Below are positions 1 to 8,388 of a DNA stretch of 64,000 bases, piece by piece. Position numbers and translations under genes: made by a program. The first letter of the stretch is position 1. The number at the start of each line of letters is the position of its first letter. The notes beneath the pieces were generated by a model, which had not been told where the DNA came from, did not search any database, and saw nothing but the letters and a program-made list of their open reading frames with translations. Source of the stretch: Motilibacter aurantiacus (GTDB taxonomy: Bacteria; Actinomycetota; Actinomycetes; Motilibacterales; Motilibacteraceae); assembly GCF_011250645.1 (NCBI RefSeq), contig NZ_JAANNO010000002.1, forward strand, positions 329,506 to 393,505, given 5' to 3'.

Positions 1-771
1 GATCTCGACGGCCTCGGCGACGCCGAGCTGCTCGGCGAGCGCCCGCAGCTCCGGCTCGTAGGGCCCGGCGCCGAGGACGTGGACGTGAGCCTCGGGGACG
101 AGCCGCCGCAGCGCGGGCAACGCGGCGATGACCCGGTGATGGCCCTTGTAGCGCTCGAGCCGCCCGCTGGAGACGACGCGGCCCGCGACGGGGCGAACGC
201 CGGCAGGCACCTCGGGAAGCGACCCGCCGTTGCGGACCACCGCGATCCGCTCCTCGTCGAGGCCCGTGGCCTTCGCGAAGAGGCGCCGCTCGAACCGGCT
301 GACCGCGACCAGCCGGTCGGCGCGCCGCAGCAGCGGCGCGATCGCCCTCCACTGCGCGTCCCGGACCGCGTTGCGCGCAGCGGAGGAGTTGCCTCCGGTG
401 TGGAACGTCACGACGAACGGGACCCGCGCGGACAGCGCCGCGAGCATCCCCAGCGGCGGCACGGCGGTGTGCACGCCCTGCACGTGCACGACGTCCCAGC
501 CCCCCGTCCGCACGACCTGCGCCAGGCCGGGGGCGACGTAGTAGTCGCGCTCGGCCGGCCAGGCACGCCGGCGTACGACGTCGAACCCCTCGACCTGCTC
601 GAGCCGCGGACGCGAGCCGGTGCGGTCCGAGGCCGCGACCGTGAGGTCGACCCCCGGGCGCGCCGCCAGCCGCTTGCCCACCTCGTGGACGTGGGTCTCG
701 ATGCCGCCGAGGTCCGGCAGGTAGCGCGCGGCCAGCTGCAGGACGCGCAACGGCCGGTCCGCCCCGCCCAT
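1..771 (-). CDS. GT4-type glycosyltransferase, C-terminal part outside the window
   Basis: The 257 visible codons start at ATG 771 and run off the left edge. The N-terminal GT-B half is clear: a first beta strand followed by 'YLPDLGGIETHVHEVG', then 'VVHVQGVHTAVPP', 'VVTFHTGG' and 'VSRFERRLF'. The second domain opens with 'SSGRLERYKGHHRVI', the usual GT4 linker strand. The distal Glu-rich nucleotide-sugar site (EX7E region) is not visible, so donor and acceptor cannot be guessed. The start codon overlaps the stop of the upstream GT2 gene by one base (TGATG), so the two are probably translationally coupled. A role in surface polysaccharide assembly at the cytoplasmic face is inferred from the neighbours. 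Confidence 0.85.
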   Translation of the reverse strand, partial: MGGADRPLRVLQLAARYLPDLGGIETHVHEVGKRLAARPGVDLTVAASDRTGSRPRLEQVEGFDVVRRRAWPAERDYYVAPGLAQVVRTGGWDVVHVQGVHTAVPPLGMLAALSARVPFVVTFHTGGNSSAARNAVRDAQWRAIAPLLRRADRLVAVSRFERRLFAKATGLDEERIAVVRNGGSLPEVPAGVRPVAGRVVSSGRLERYKGHHRVIAALPALRRLVPEAHVHVLGAGPYEPELRALAEQLGVAEAVEI

Positions 772-1835
772 CAGACCGCCACGTCCCCGCGGCCGTTGAC
801 GCGCGTGGTCGTACCGCGGGCGGCAGGCACCTCCCGCGCGGTGAGGTCGATCAGGTGCGAGCGCACCTCGGCGTCGTCGAGCTCGTCCACGTCGGCCTCG
901 TCCATGGACTTGATCTCGGTGAGCTCACGGGCCACGACGCCCGCGGTCACGACGAGCTCGTCGGCGGGCGTGGGCAGCGGCGTCGGGGCCGGGCGCGCGG
1001 CGGCGGCACCGAGCGCGCGGACGCGGGCGCCGCTGATCACGTCCCGCTTCTCGATGGCGATCGTGCGCAGCACACGCAGGCCGTCGGAGACGGCGTTGAG
1101 GTTGCTGCTGCCGAAGAGCCGCTCGGACTCGAAGGACGCCACCTCCGCGATCTGCAGCCCGGCCGTGTGGACCCGGATGTTGATCAGGGTCTCGACCTCG
1201 AACCCGTCGCCCCAGCGCTTCTCCGCGGCGGCCTCGCCGGGCTCGCCCGGGTCCAGCGCGAGCACCGGGAGGATGCGGCGCCAGAAGGCGTTGTAGCCGT
1301 AGCAGAGGTCGCTGTAGCGGGTGCCGTGGACGGAGTTGGTGAGCAGGTTGAGCGCCTTGTTGCCCAGGCTGCGGACACGCGTGATGTCGCTGGACCCGCC
1401 GCCGGGGTTGAAGCGGCTGCCCTTCGCGTAGTCCGCGCCGGCGACGAGCGCGTCGACGTAGAACGGGATCTCGCCGGGGTCCATCGAGCCGTCGGCGTCG
1501 ATCATCACGATGATGTCGCCGGTGGCCGCGTGGAAGCCGCACGCGAGGGCGTTGCCCTTGCCACGGCGCGTCTGCGTCACGACGCGGACGTCCGGCCACA
1601 GGCTGCGCGCGACATCGACGGTGTCGTCGACCGAGTTGCCGTCCACGAGGACGATCTCCGTGACGCCGCCGGGCATGTGCTTGGCGAGCCACGGCAGGTT
1701 GCGCGCCTCGTTCATCGCAGGCACGACGACGCTCACGGTCGGGCCGTCCGGGTCGAGGTCGCGGCGGGCCGCTGTCACCAGCACCTTCATGCTCGATAGC
1801 GCGGACATCCGCTCGTCGTGGTCAGGCACGTGCAT
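771..1835 (-). CDS. GT2-family glycosyltransferase (DPM1/GtrB-like fold)
   Basis: A single GT-A domain of about 230 residues: 'VSVVVPAMNEARNLPWLA', then 'EIVLVDGNSVDDTVDVA', 'RRGKGNALACGF' and the DXD-type metal site 'MIDADGSMDP'. 'AKGSRFNPGGGSSDITRVR' resembles polyprenyl-phosphate sugar transferases and EPS GT2 enzymes. A hydrophilic C-terminal tail of roughly 90 residues is rich in Asp, Glu and Ala, and there are no convincing membrane helices. Upstream in-frame codons to 1958 look non-coding. ATG 1835 is preferred; ATG 1808 (MSALSS) and ATG 1790 (MKVLV) are alternatives because the purine run at 1835 sits too close to the start. The gene overlaps the downstream GT4 by one base and is probably its operon partner. 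Substrate unknown. Confidence 0.85.
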   Translation of the reverse strand: MHVPDHDERMSALSSMKVLVTAARRDLDPDGPTVSVVVPAMNEARNLPWLAKHMPGGVTEIVLVDGNSVDDTVDVARSLWPDVRVVTQTRRGKGNALACGFHAATGDIIVMIDADGSMDPGEIPFYVDALVAGADYAKGSRFNPGGGSSDITRVRSLGNKALNLLTNSVHGTRYSDLCYGYNAFWRRILPVLALDPGEPGEAAAEKRWGDGFEVETLINIRVHTAGLQIAEVASFESERLFGSSNLNAVSDGLRVLRTIAIEKRDVISGARVRALGAAAARPAPTPLPTPADELVVTAGVVARELTEIKSMDEADVDELDDAEVRSHLIDLTAREVPAARGTTTRVNGRGDVAV

Positions 1836-2204
1836 CCCCCTGGGGCTGGTCGGTATCTGCGGGCGAGAGCTCTCGGCGGGCGCCGTCCCCCGGCTGCCCT
1901 CGTCGGCACCGGGGAGGCGACGTCGCGCGCGACGCTGCGCAGCGAGGAGAAGCCCCACAGAGAGATTCGGAGCCGACCGCGGGGTGGATGGGGGCTCTTC
2001 GAGTGGTTTTTCGCAGCGGCTCTCGCAGGCCGTTCCCGGCTACGATGACGCTGCTGCCCGCTTGCTCGCGTGCCGGGAGCCCAGCCCGGCACCGGCGCCG
2101 GCACCCGCTGTCCCCGCTCCCGCTCCCCTGCCCGTCGCGGCAGTCGCCGTCGGCGCCTCGTCGTGCCGGCGTCGAGCCCCTTCTCCACGACTCCGGGAGG
2201 CCAC
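1836..2204. other. divergent intergenic region
   Basis: This 369-base stretch separates the minus-strand GT2 from the plus-strand acetyltransferase and must carry both promoters. A TACGAT (2041-2046) fits a -10 hexamer for the plus-strand gene, but no convincing -35 is found 16-18 bases upstream. No hairpin or open frame with a plausible ribosome binding site is seen. Confidence 0.4.
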
Positions 2205-2909
2205 GTGCTCCGCCTGCAGCGCGCACGGTCCCTTCGCGCGGACGCGTTCGCCGCGGCCCGTGCCGACATCGCGCGCTACGTGCACATGCTCCGCCTGGAC
2301 GGCGTCGGCGAGGGGGTGGCCGGCAGCGGGCGGGCGGAGGTGCTGCGTGCGGTCGCGGTGTGCCCCGGCCTGCAGGCGACCCTCGTCTACCGGTTCGGCC
2401 GGGCGGTCGCCCTGTCGCAGCCGAGCAGCGAGGCCGGCCAGGCCCTGCGGACGGCCGGGCGGATCCTGCACTTCGCCCTCGCCCGGCTCATGGAGATGAC
2501 CAACGGGATCCGCATCAACGAGCACGCCGACATCGGCCCGGGCCTGCACATCGCCCACCACGGCACGACGATCATCGGCGCCGTCACGATGGGGGCCAAC
2601 TGCAACCTCACCCACAGCATCACCCTGGGGCGGAGCAGCCGACGCGGCGAGAAGGGCGTCCCGACCCTGGGCGACCGGGTGTGGATCGGGCCCGGGGCGG
2701 TCGTCACCGGCGCGATCTCGATCGGCGACGACGTCGTGATCGGAGCGAACGCCGTGGTGACCCGGCCGCTGGCCGACCGCGCCGTGGCGTACGGCATCCC
2801 GGCCCGTGTGACGTCCGCGCGTGGGAGCTTCGACCAGGTGGTCTACCCGGGCTGCGACGAGGACCCGGTGCGGCTGGCGTCGATGGCGCTGCGGGCCAGC
2901 GCCCCGTGA
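2205..2909 (+). CDS. CysE-like hexapeptide-repeat acetyltransferase
   Basis: A 234-residue protein with an N-terminal helical part ('ARADIARYVHMLRLDG') followed by a left-handed beta-helix typical of the serine O-acetyltransferase/EpsH family: 'INEHADIGPGLHIAHHGTTI', 'IGAVTMGANCNLTHSITLG', 'VPTLGDRVWIGPGAVVTG' and 'IGDDVVIGANAVVTRPL', ending in the cofactor-side 'AVAYGIPARV'. The His pair in 'HIAHHGT' fits the catalytic site. GTG 2205 was chosen because GGGAGG lies 4-5 bases upstream; the open frame extends further 5' but that part is Arg/Ser/Pro noise. The location among glycosyltransferases suggests a polysaccharide O-acetyltransferase, although a cysteine-pathway serine acetyltransferase cannot be excluded. 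Confidence 0.85.
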   Translation: MLRLQRARSLRADAFAAARADIARYVHMLRLDGVGEGVAGSGRAEVLRAVAVCPGLQATLVYRFGRAVALSQPSSEAGQALRTAGRILHFALARLMEMTNGIRINEHADIGPGLHIAHHGTTIIGAVTMGANCNLTHSITLGRSSRRGEKGVPTLGDRVWIGPGAVVTGAISIGDDVVIGANAVVTRPLADRAVAYGIPARVTSARGSFDQVVYPGCDEDPVRLASMALRASAP

Positions 2910-2927
2910 CGCGCAGCTGACCCACCA

Positions 2928-2956
2928 CGGCGGGCGTGCGACGGCACGCCCCGCCG
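2928..2956. terminator. bidirectional hairpin terminator
   Basis: A GC-rich inverted repeat with a 12-bp stem, one bulged base and a GACG loop lies between the convergent ends of the acetyltransferase (stop 2909) and the minus-strand membrane protein (stop 2962). There is no T tract, as is common in high-GC actinobacteria. Confidence 0.65.
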
Positions 2957-2961
2957 CCGGC

Positions 2962-3708
2962 TCAGCCCGCGTCGACGACGAGGGTCCGCAGCGGGGCGCT
3001 CCGCGGGTGCGCGCTGTCGACGAGCAGCAGCTGCGTCCGCCGGCCGGGCGCGGTCTGCACCGTGAGCCGCAGCGGCAGTCCCGGGCTGACGACGAGGTCG
3101 CTGTCCAGCGTGCGCCGCCGCTCCCCCACGACGGACACCAGGTCGTAGGGGCCCGAGCGCCCGCTCGCCGTGAGCACGACGTCGACCCGGCCGTCGCGGG
3201 GGTTCTCGAGCGCGAGCTGCAGCGGCGCCCGCTCGCTGTCGCGGGCAGACGTCACGGACACGCCCACCGCCGCGATGACGACGAGGGCGGCCGCGGCGTA
3301 CCAGAGGTGGCCGGCCCGCAGCGCCGGCCACGCCGGGACGGAGGTCTCGGGGACGCCGCGCCGGGCGGCCACGCCCAGGGCCAGCAGCCCGAGCAGGCCC
3401 ATGCCGAGCGCCCAGGACGTGCGGGTGATGCCGCCCGGCACCACGTCGAGCACGACGCCGAGCAGCACGGCGCCGACGAGCAGCGACCCCACCGCCACGA
3501 GCACGAGGTGCCGCAGGCCCTTGCCCCGCGGCGCCGCGGCGAGCACGACGGCCAGGGCCGCGAGCGAGGCCACCGGGGCGCGCAGGTACGCCGGCGCGCC
3601 CGCCACCGCGAGGGCGACGGCCGCGACCACGAGGGTCGCCGCGCCCCCGAGCAGCGGGACGCCCGCGTTGCGCATGTGGGCAGGAGCCCGGGTGTCAGCT
3701 CGCGTCAC
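2962..3708 (-). CDS. small multi-span membrane protein, function unknown
   Basis: A 248-residue protein. The N-terminal 140 residues hold about five hydrophobic segments (for example 'AATLVVAAVALAVAGAPAYL' and 'LVAVGSLLVGAVLLGVVLDV'). The C-terminal about 85 residues after the last helix form a soluble beta-rich domain ('LQLALENPRDGRVDVVLTAS', 'LRLTVQTAPG') that would face outward if the topology is conventional. The start is GTG 3708, overlapping the stop of the upstream GT-C-like gene by 14 bases; ATG 3675 is an alternative. The layout recalls DUF1616-type proteins found beside polysaccharide genes, but I cannot assign the family. Likely made with its upstream neighbour as a membrane pair. 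Confidence 0.75.
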   Translation of the reverse strand: MTRADTRAPAHMRNAGVPLLGGAATLVVAAVALAVAGAPAYLRAPVASLAALAVVLAAAPRGKGLRHLVLVAVGSLLVGAVLLGVVLDVVPGGITRTSWALGMGLLGLLALGVAARRGVPETSVPAWPALRAGHLWYAAAALVVIAAVGVSVTSARDSERAPLQLALENPRDGRVDVVLTASGRSGPYDLVSVVGERRRTLDSDLVVSPGLPLRLTVQTAPGRRTQLLLVDSAHPRSAPLRTLVVDAG

Positions 3709-5782
3709 GCAGCGCCCTCACGTCGTAGATCTGGATCGAGCCGTTGTCGTAGACCCGCTGCACGCCCTCGACGGCGGCGAGCTTGGTCAGCGCGGAGCGG
3801 GACACCGGCTCGGTGCGCCCCTCCCCGCCGAGCTCGCCGCTCTCGTAGTAGACGCCGATGCGCGGCAGCCCGGTGGCGTCGCGCAGGTCGATCACGACGT
3901 ACGCGATCCTCCCCTCGCGGATCAGCTCGGCGTCCCGGTCGGTGAACTCCGGCCCGAGCAGGACCTGGGAGGCGTCGATCCGGTCGCCCAGGTGCGTGAC
4001 CGGATGGTGGCCGCCGATGGCGCCGGCGAGCAGCCGGCCCACCCGGTCGGCGAGCACGCGCTCGCCGGGCGGGAGGTTGCGGGCCTCCCAGCGGGCCGCC
4101 GCGATGTTGTCCGCGTCGACGCTGCGCGAGTCGGCCGAGACGAGGTAGGGCCCCGGCACGCGCGACCAGCGTGGCCCCGAGCCCAGGATCGTCTGGCCGA
4201 CGAAGACCACCCCGACCAGGACGACGGCCACGGCGGCAGGCACCCAGCGCGAGAGCCGCCACCGGCGCACCAGCCAGGCCCCGAGCAGGAGCCCGACGCC
4301 GACGAAGAGGAAGCCGGAGGCGCGGTCCGTGACCTCGGACGTGGCGGGGGTGATGTGGCCGGCGGGGATGACCGGGTACGCCGCGCCGATGGCGCAGAGG
4401 AAGAGCGCGAGCGCGGCGCGGAGGCGCCACACGGCGCGGGCGTGCCAGAGCGCGGGCAGGATGGCCGCGCAGAGCAGGCCGAGGCTCGCCACCAGGGCGA
4501 GCTGCTGCCACGCCGGGGTCGTCTCGCCGCTGCCGTCGGAGAACAGCTGGCGGGACTCCTCGCCCTTGACCCGGCTCGACACGTCGTTGGCCGAGCTCTG
4601 GGCGATCTCGCCGAGATAGTGGGTGACCGTGTTCCCGGGGCGCAGCGCCCAGGCCAGGACGAGCAGCGTGCCGAGGCCGATGAGCCCGGCGAGCACCTTG
4701 CTGTCCGACGTCCGGCCGCGCAGCACCAGCTCGAGCAGGCACCACAGCACCAGCGCGCCGACCAGCAGCATCGCGGTCAGGTGGTGCGTGACCACGACCG
4801 CGCCGAGGGCCGCCGCGGCGGGTGCCGCGCCGCGCCAGCCGGGGACCCTGCGGTCGACGATGAGGTACACCGTCAGCAGAGCCAGCGGCAGCGACAACGT
4901 CTGATAGCTGTATTGCGAATTGAAGAACAGATATTGCGGGTTGCACGTGTAGATGAGAGCCGCCACGCAGGCGATGCGCATCGACCCGGTGACCCGCGCC
5001 ATGACACCGATGAGGGCGAGCGTCATCACCAACCGCGCCAGGCCGAGCACGACCAGCGCCGCGGGCCGGTCCGGCAGCCCGGTGACCGCTTCGACCGCTG
5101 ACGTCGCGATCTCGAGGCCGGGGTAGGACGACGAGGCGGGCAGCAGCGCGTTGTTCCCGAACAGGTGCCCGGTGTTCTGCAGGACCCGCAGGGTGTTCGC
5201 GTGCGCGAGCTCGTCGTGGAAGACGAACTGCGTCGGGTAGAGCAGGGCGCGGGTGCCGAAGAGCGCGAGCGGCAGCAGCAGGGAGAGCACCAGCCGCTCA
5301 GGGGCGGGGGTGCGCGCCCAGAGGACGCGGGCCGCGACCGGCACGAAGATCAGGCCGAGCCCGGCCCAGTAGACCGTCTCGGTGGAGGCGATCGGGTCGC
5401 CGTCGCGCCCGCGCGCCGCCGTCCACGCGACGAGCAGCAGGCCGACCGCCATGAGCAGCGTGACGGGGCCGGTGAGCGTGCGCCCCCTCGCGGGCGGGTC
5501 GTCCTCCTCGACGGCGGTGGCATCGGGCGTCAGCACCGGCATCGGCGTGGGCACCGGCATGGGCGCCTGAACGGGCGTCGGCGTCGTGACGGCCGGGGTC
5601 CGGGCGGTGCGCACGCGCCTACGGCCTCCACCGGCGGCGGAAGCGCGTGCACTCGCAGAGCGCGCAGTCCGACCCGCGTCGGAGGTGCTCGTGCGCCCGG
5701 CGGGGATGGCCACACGACGTGCAGGGGGTTGCTGGTCCGGCGGTTCGACGGAAGGGCCACCGGCGCGAGTCCACGTCTCCAT
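3695..5782 (-). CDS. large GT-C-like integral membrane protein
   Basis: A 695-residue protein with a Pro/Thr-rich cytoplasmic N terminus of about 100 residues, then about 12 hydrophobic segments and a C-terminal soluble domain from about residue 530. The first large extracytoplasmic loop carries 'TQFVFHDELAHANTLRVL'; an acidic pair at that place is the hallmark of GT-C enzymes that use lipid-phosphate sugar donors. The soluble end contains 'VLADRVGRLL' and 'RVYDNGSIQIYDVRAL', a block often seen at the end of actinobacterial GT39/GT83-like proteins. It starts four bases after the GH16 stop and its 3' end overlaps the next gene, so GT2, GH16, GT-C-like and membrane protein form one coupled operon. 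The sugar transferred is unknown. Confidence 0.8.
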   Translation of the reverse strand: METWTRAGGPSVEPPDQQPPARRVAIPAGRTSTSDAGRTARSASARASAAGGGRRRVRTARTPAVTTPTPVQAPMPVPTPMPVLTPDATAVEEDDPPARGRTLTGPVTLLMAVGLLLVAWTAARGRDGDPIASTETVYWAGLGLIFVPVAARVLWARTPAPERLVLSLLLPLALFGTRALLYPTQFVFHDELAHANTLRVLQNTGHLFGNNALLPASSSYPGLEIATSAVEAVTGLPDRPAALVVLGLARLVMTLALIGVMARVTGSMRIACVAALIYTCNPQYLFFNSQYSYQTLSLPLALLTVYLIVDRRVPGWRGAAPAAAALGAVVVTHHLTAMLLVGALVLWCLLELVLRGRTSDSKVLAGLIGLGTLLVLAWALRPGNTVTHYLGEIAQSSANDVSSRVKGEESRQLFSDGSGETTPAWQQLALVASLGLLCAAILPALWHARAVWRLRAALALFLCAIGAAYPVIPAGHITPATSEVTDRASGFLFVGVGLLLGAWLVRRWRLSRWVPAAVAVVLVGVVFVGQTILGSGPRWSRVPGPYLVSADSRSVDADNIAAARWEARNLPPGERVLADRVGRLLAGAIGGHHPVTHLGDRIDASQVLLGPEFTDRDAELIREGRIAYVVIDLRDATGLPRIGVYYESGELGGEGRTEPVSRSALTKLAAVEGVQRVYDNGSIQIYDVRALRDAS

Positions 5783-5785
5783 CTT

Positions 5786-7216
5786 CTACGACGTCACCAG
5801 GACCCGGTCCACCAGCATGCGCGCGGGGAAGGTGGTCCCCCCGTCCGGCGGGCCCGCCCACTCGCCGCCCACGGCGAGGTTGAGGACGAGGTAGAACGGC
5901 GAGTCGAACGGCCAGTCCTGCCCCGGCCGCTGGTCCACGGCTGCAGCGGTGAAGTACGGGCGGCCGTCGACGCTGAAGGTGATGGCCCCCGGCTGGACGT
6001 CGGCGGCGTAGACGTGCCATCCCTCGCTGAGCGGGGACCCGGTGTCGCGGCCGAGCCCGAGGCTGCTCACCGGCTGGTCGCGCCAGCCGAGCGGGTCCTG
6101 GTCGTCGCCGAGCCCGTGCACGTGCGCGTAGACCGTCGAGGGCTCCTTGCCGACGACCTCCATCACGTCGTACTCGCCGCTGCGCGGCCAGTCCACCTGG
6201 GCGCGGTCGGCTCCCACCGCCCAGAACGCGGCCCAGAGCCCCGCGCCGGCCGGTGTCGAGATGCGTGCCTCGACGCGGCCGTAGGTGAAGCTGAACGTGC
6301 CCTCGGTGCTGAGCTTGCCCGAGGTGTAGTCGGCGCTGCCGCCGTCGAAGAGGAACGGCTCCCGGCGCGCGGTGATCGCGAGCGCCCCGTCGCCGTCGAG
6401 CGCGCTGTTCGACGGGTCGTCGGTGTAGGCCTGCAGCTCGCCGGTGTCGGTGGGCGTCTGCGTCGCGCGGCGCCACGGCCCGGTCGGCTCGGCGCCGGCG
6501 GGGCCGTCGAACTGCTCGTCGAGCAGGGTGCGCGCCCCGGTCGTCGGCCCCATCCCGATCACCGACAGGGCGCTGGCCACCGGCTGCCCCGCGACAGCGG
6601 TGAAGGAGACGCGCAGCTCCGGCCCGTCCACGTCGACCATGCCGGTCACGTGCAGGGCGCGGGTGCCGTCCGGGGACTGCACCGCCGGGTCGAAGCCCTC
6701 GGCGAGGACGCGGTCTCCGACGCGTACGTCGAAGACGCGGTCGCCGGGACTGCCGGGTGTGAAGTCCGCGAGCATGAGGTCCACGGCGTAGCGCCCCGGC
6801 ACCGGGACGGTGATCGACCAGTCGGTGACGCCTTCGCGGTAGTGCTGGTAGAGCTCCGGGTTGGCGGTGCCGTCGACCGTCGCGGTCACCTGCTTCTCGA
6901 CGCCGCCGCGCAGCCCGGACGAGGGCTCCCAGCGCCCGCCGGCCGCATCGACGAGGGCGCGGCTGGCGGCGGTCGACCGGCTGACGAAGCCGGTCGGGTC
7001 GGTGTCGGCCGGCCGGGACGACGCCCACCACGCCGCCCCGCCGACGACGAGGGCGAGCGCCACGAGCACGGCGAGCAGCGCGCCCCCGCGCCGGCGCGGC
7101 GCCCAGTGCGCGCCGCGACGGGGCGGGTCACCGGCGGGGGCGTCCGGCGTCCCGGGCACGGCCGCGCCCGTGGCGGGGCCGGCGGCGGGCAGGGAGGAGG
7201 TGCCGGCCGCCCTCAC
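5786..7216 (-). CDS. membrane-anchored GH16 glycoside hydrolase with malectin-like domain
   Basis: A 476-residue protein starting at GTG 7216, whose GTGA overlaps the stop of the upstream GT2. It has a short cytoplasmic Pro/Ala tail, one anchor at about residues 40-62 ('LLAVLVALALVVGGAAWW'), a malectin-like beta domain (about 85-210, 'YAVDLMLADFTPG') and a C-terminal GH16 domain (about 230-476). The GH16 catalytic ExDxxE is present as 'SGEYDVMEVVG' near residue 345, with 'WAAFWAVG' before it and 'YLVLNLAVGGEW' after it, so the enzyme should be active on a beta-glucan-type or galactan-type polymer outside the membrane. Its paralogue at 8389-10173 is about half identical by eye. A role in trimming or release of the local polymer is inferred. 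Confidence 0.9.
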   Translation of the reverse strand: MRAAGTSSLPAAGPATGAAVPGTPDAPAGDPPRRGAHWAPRRRGGALLAVLVALALVVGGAAWWASSRPADTDPTGFVSRSTAASRALVDAAGGRWEPSSGLRGGVEKQVTATVDGTANPELYQHYREGVTDWSITVPVPGRYAVDLMLADFTPGSPGDRVFDVRVGDRVLAEGFDPAVQSPDGTRALHVTGMVDVDGPELRVSFTAVAGQPVASALSVIGMGPTTGARTLLDEQFDGPAGAEPTGPWRRATQTPTDTGELQAYTDDPSNSALDGDGALAITARREPFLFDGGSADYTSGKLSTEGTFSFTYGRVEARISTPAGAGLWAAFWAVGADRAQVDWPRSGEYDVMEVVGKEPSTVYAHVHGLGDDQDPLGWRDQPVSSLGLGRDTGSPLSEGWHVYAADVQPGAITFSVDGRPYFTAAAVDQRPGQDWPFDSPFYLVLNLAVGGEWAGPPDGGTTFPARMLVDRVLVTS

Positions 7217-8184
7217 GCGCGCACCCGCGCGGCGAGGTAGCCCCAGCCGGTCCATGCCAGCCCGAGCACCACCATCACGCCTCGGCGGGGGTCGCGGCTG
7301 GCCAGGCCGCGCAGGACGCCGGTGGGCAGCGTGCGCAGGACGTACGCCCGCTCGCTGGACAGCGCCTCGTCGTGCGTGGACAGCCGGCCGACCTGCACCT
7401 TCGTGAGGCCCTCGCCGAGGCACCGGCGCCGGAAGTAGCCCAGGGTCGCCCGCTCCGGCGTCACGCGGTGGCGTACGACGGCGGCCGGCTCGTGCACCAC
7501 CTCCGCGCCGGGGAACCGGCCCCGCGCCCGGATGCAGAGCTCGGTCTCCTCGCCGCCCGTGGGGCGGGTGCCGACGCGGCCGATGGAGCCCTCGAAGCCG
7601 CCCACGTGCTCCAGCACGCTGCGGCGGAAGCTCATGTTGGCCCCGATGCTGTTGCGGACCGGGGACCGGCGGGTGGGCAGCCCACGGTAGGAGCACCCCA
7701 CCACCCAGTCGAACTCCGGCGGCCACCAGGTCGGGCGCCCGGCCGGCCAGGCCGGCTCGATGTGGCCGCCCACGCCGAGCACCGGGCCGGCGAAGTACGC
7801 GTCGGCGAGCCGCCCGGACCAGTCCGGGGCGGCTGCGGCGTCGTCGTCGAGGAAGGCCACCACGGGGCTCGTGGTGGCCGCCACGCCGGTGTCGCGAGCG
7901 CCCGAGAGCCCCTGCGCGCCGGCGTTGGGGACGACCGCCAGCTGGGGCCAGCGCTCCTGCGCGCGCGCCAGCAGCTCCGGGTTGTGGTCGATGACGACCA
8001 CGACCTCGCCGACCGGCTCGTCCTGGCCGAGCAGGCTCGTGACCGAGGCGACGAGGTCGTCCCAGCGGTCCAGGGTGTAGGCGCAGACGACGACTCCGAC
8101 GTCCTGCGGGCGCACGGGCGCCTCGAGGTCGGGCAGGGCGTCGCGTCGCGGCGCCGTCTCCCGATGGGTCGGGGACGTGGGCAT
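7213..8184 (-). CDS. GT2-family glycosyltransferase
   Basis: A 323-residue GT-A protein. It begins with 'VGVVVCAYTLDRWDDLVASV', followed by 'VVVVIDHNPELL', 'GLSGARDTGVAAT' and a metal-binding 'VAFLDDDAAAAPDW'. Further on are 'NSIGANMSFRRSVLEHVGGF' and 'GGEETELCIR', the acceptor-side and catalytic-base regions of GT2 enzymes of the rhamnosyl/glucosyl type. ATG 8184 was chosen because TGGAGG lies four bases upstream; the open frame reaches further but without coding character. It is the first gene of the minus-strand operon GT2-GH16-GT-C-like-membrane protein and is divergent from the secreted GH16. Substrate not predictable. Confidence 0.88.
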   Translation of the reverse strand: MPTSPTHRETAPRRDALPDLEAPVRPQDVGVVVCAYTLDRWDDLVASVTSLLGQDEPVGEVVVVIDHNPELLARAQERWPQLAVVPNAGAQGLSGARDTGVAATTSPVVAFLDDDAAAAPDWSGRLADAYFAGPVLGVGGHIEPAWPAGRPTWWPPEFDWVVGCSYRGLPTRRSPVRNSIGANMSFRRSVLEHVGGFEGSIGRVGTRPTGGEETELCIRARGRFPGAEVVHEPAAVVRHRVTPERATLGYFRRRCLGEGLTKVQVGRLSTHDEALSSERAYVLRTLPTGVLRGLASRDPRRGVMVVLGLAWTGWGYLAARVRA

Positions 8185-8388
8185 GCAACCTCCAGGATCG
8201 GCGAGCACGGTCGGCGTTCGGGCGCGCGACGTTGCGACCCCTACGGATGTGTTCGGAGCGGCGGCGGGGCCGGATGGGTCCGGCCGGGGCCCTGTTCCGG
8301 GCGGGCCGGGGGAGCAGTCGGGAAACACTGGGTATCAAGATCGGACATCGGCTCAAGCCGGGCGCCCGACGAGCCGACGATTCGGCCC

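Noticed and set aside
5786-8356. An 856-residue form of the membrane GH16 starting far upstream
   Set aside because: The first 380 residues are an out-of-frame reading of the GT2 gene; GTG 7216 at the GTGA overlap gives a sensible anchor and domain order.
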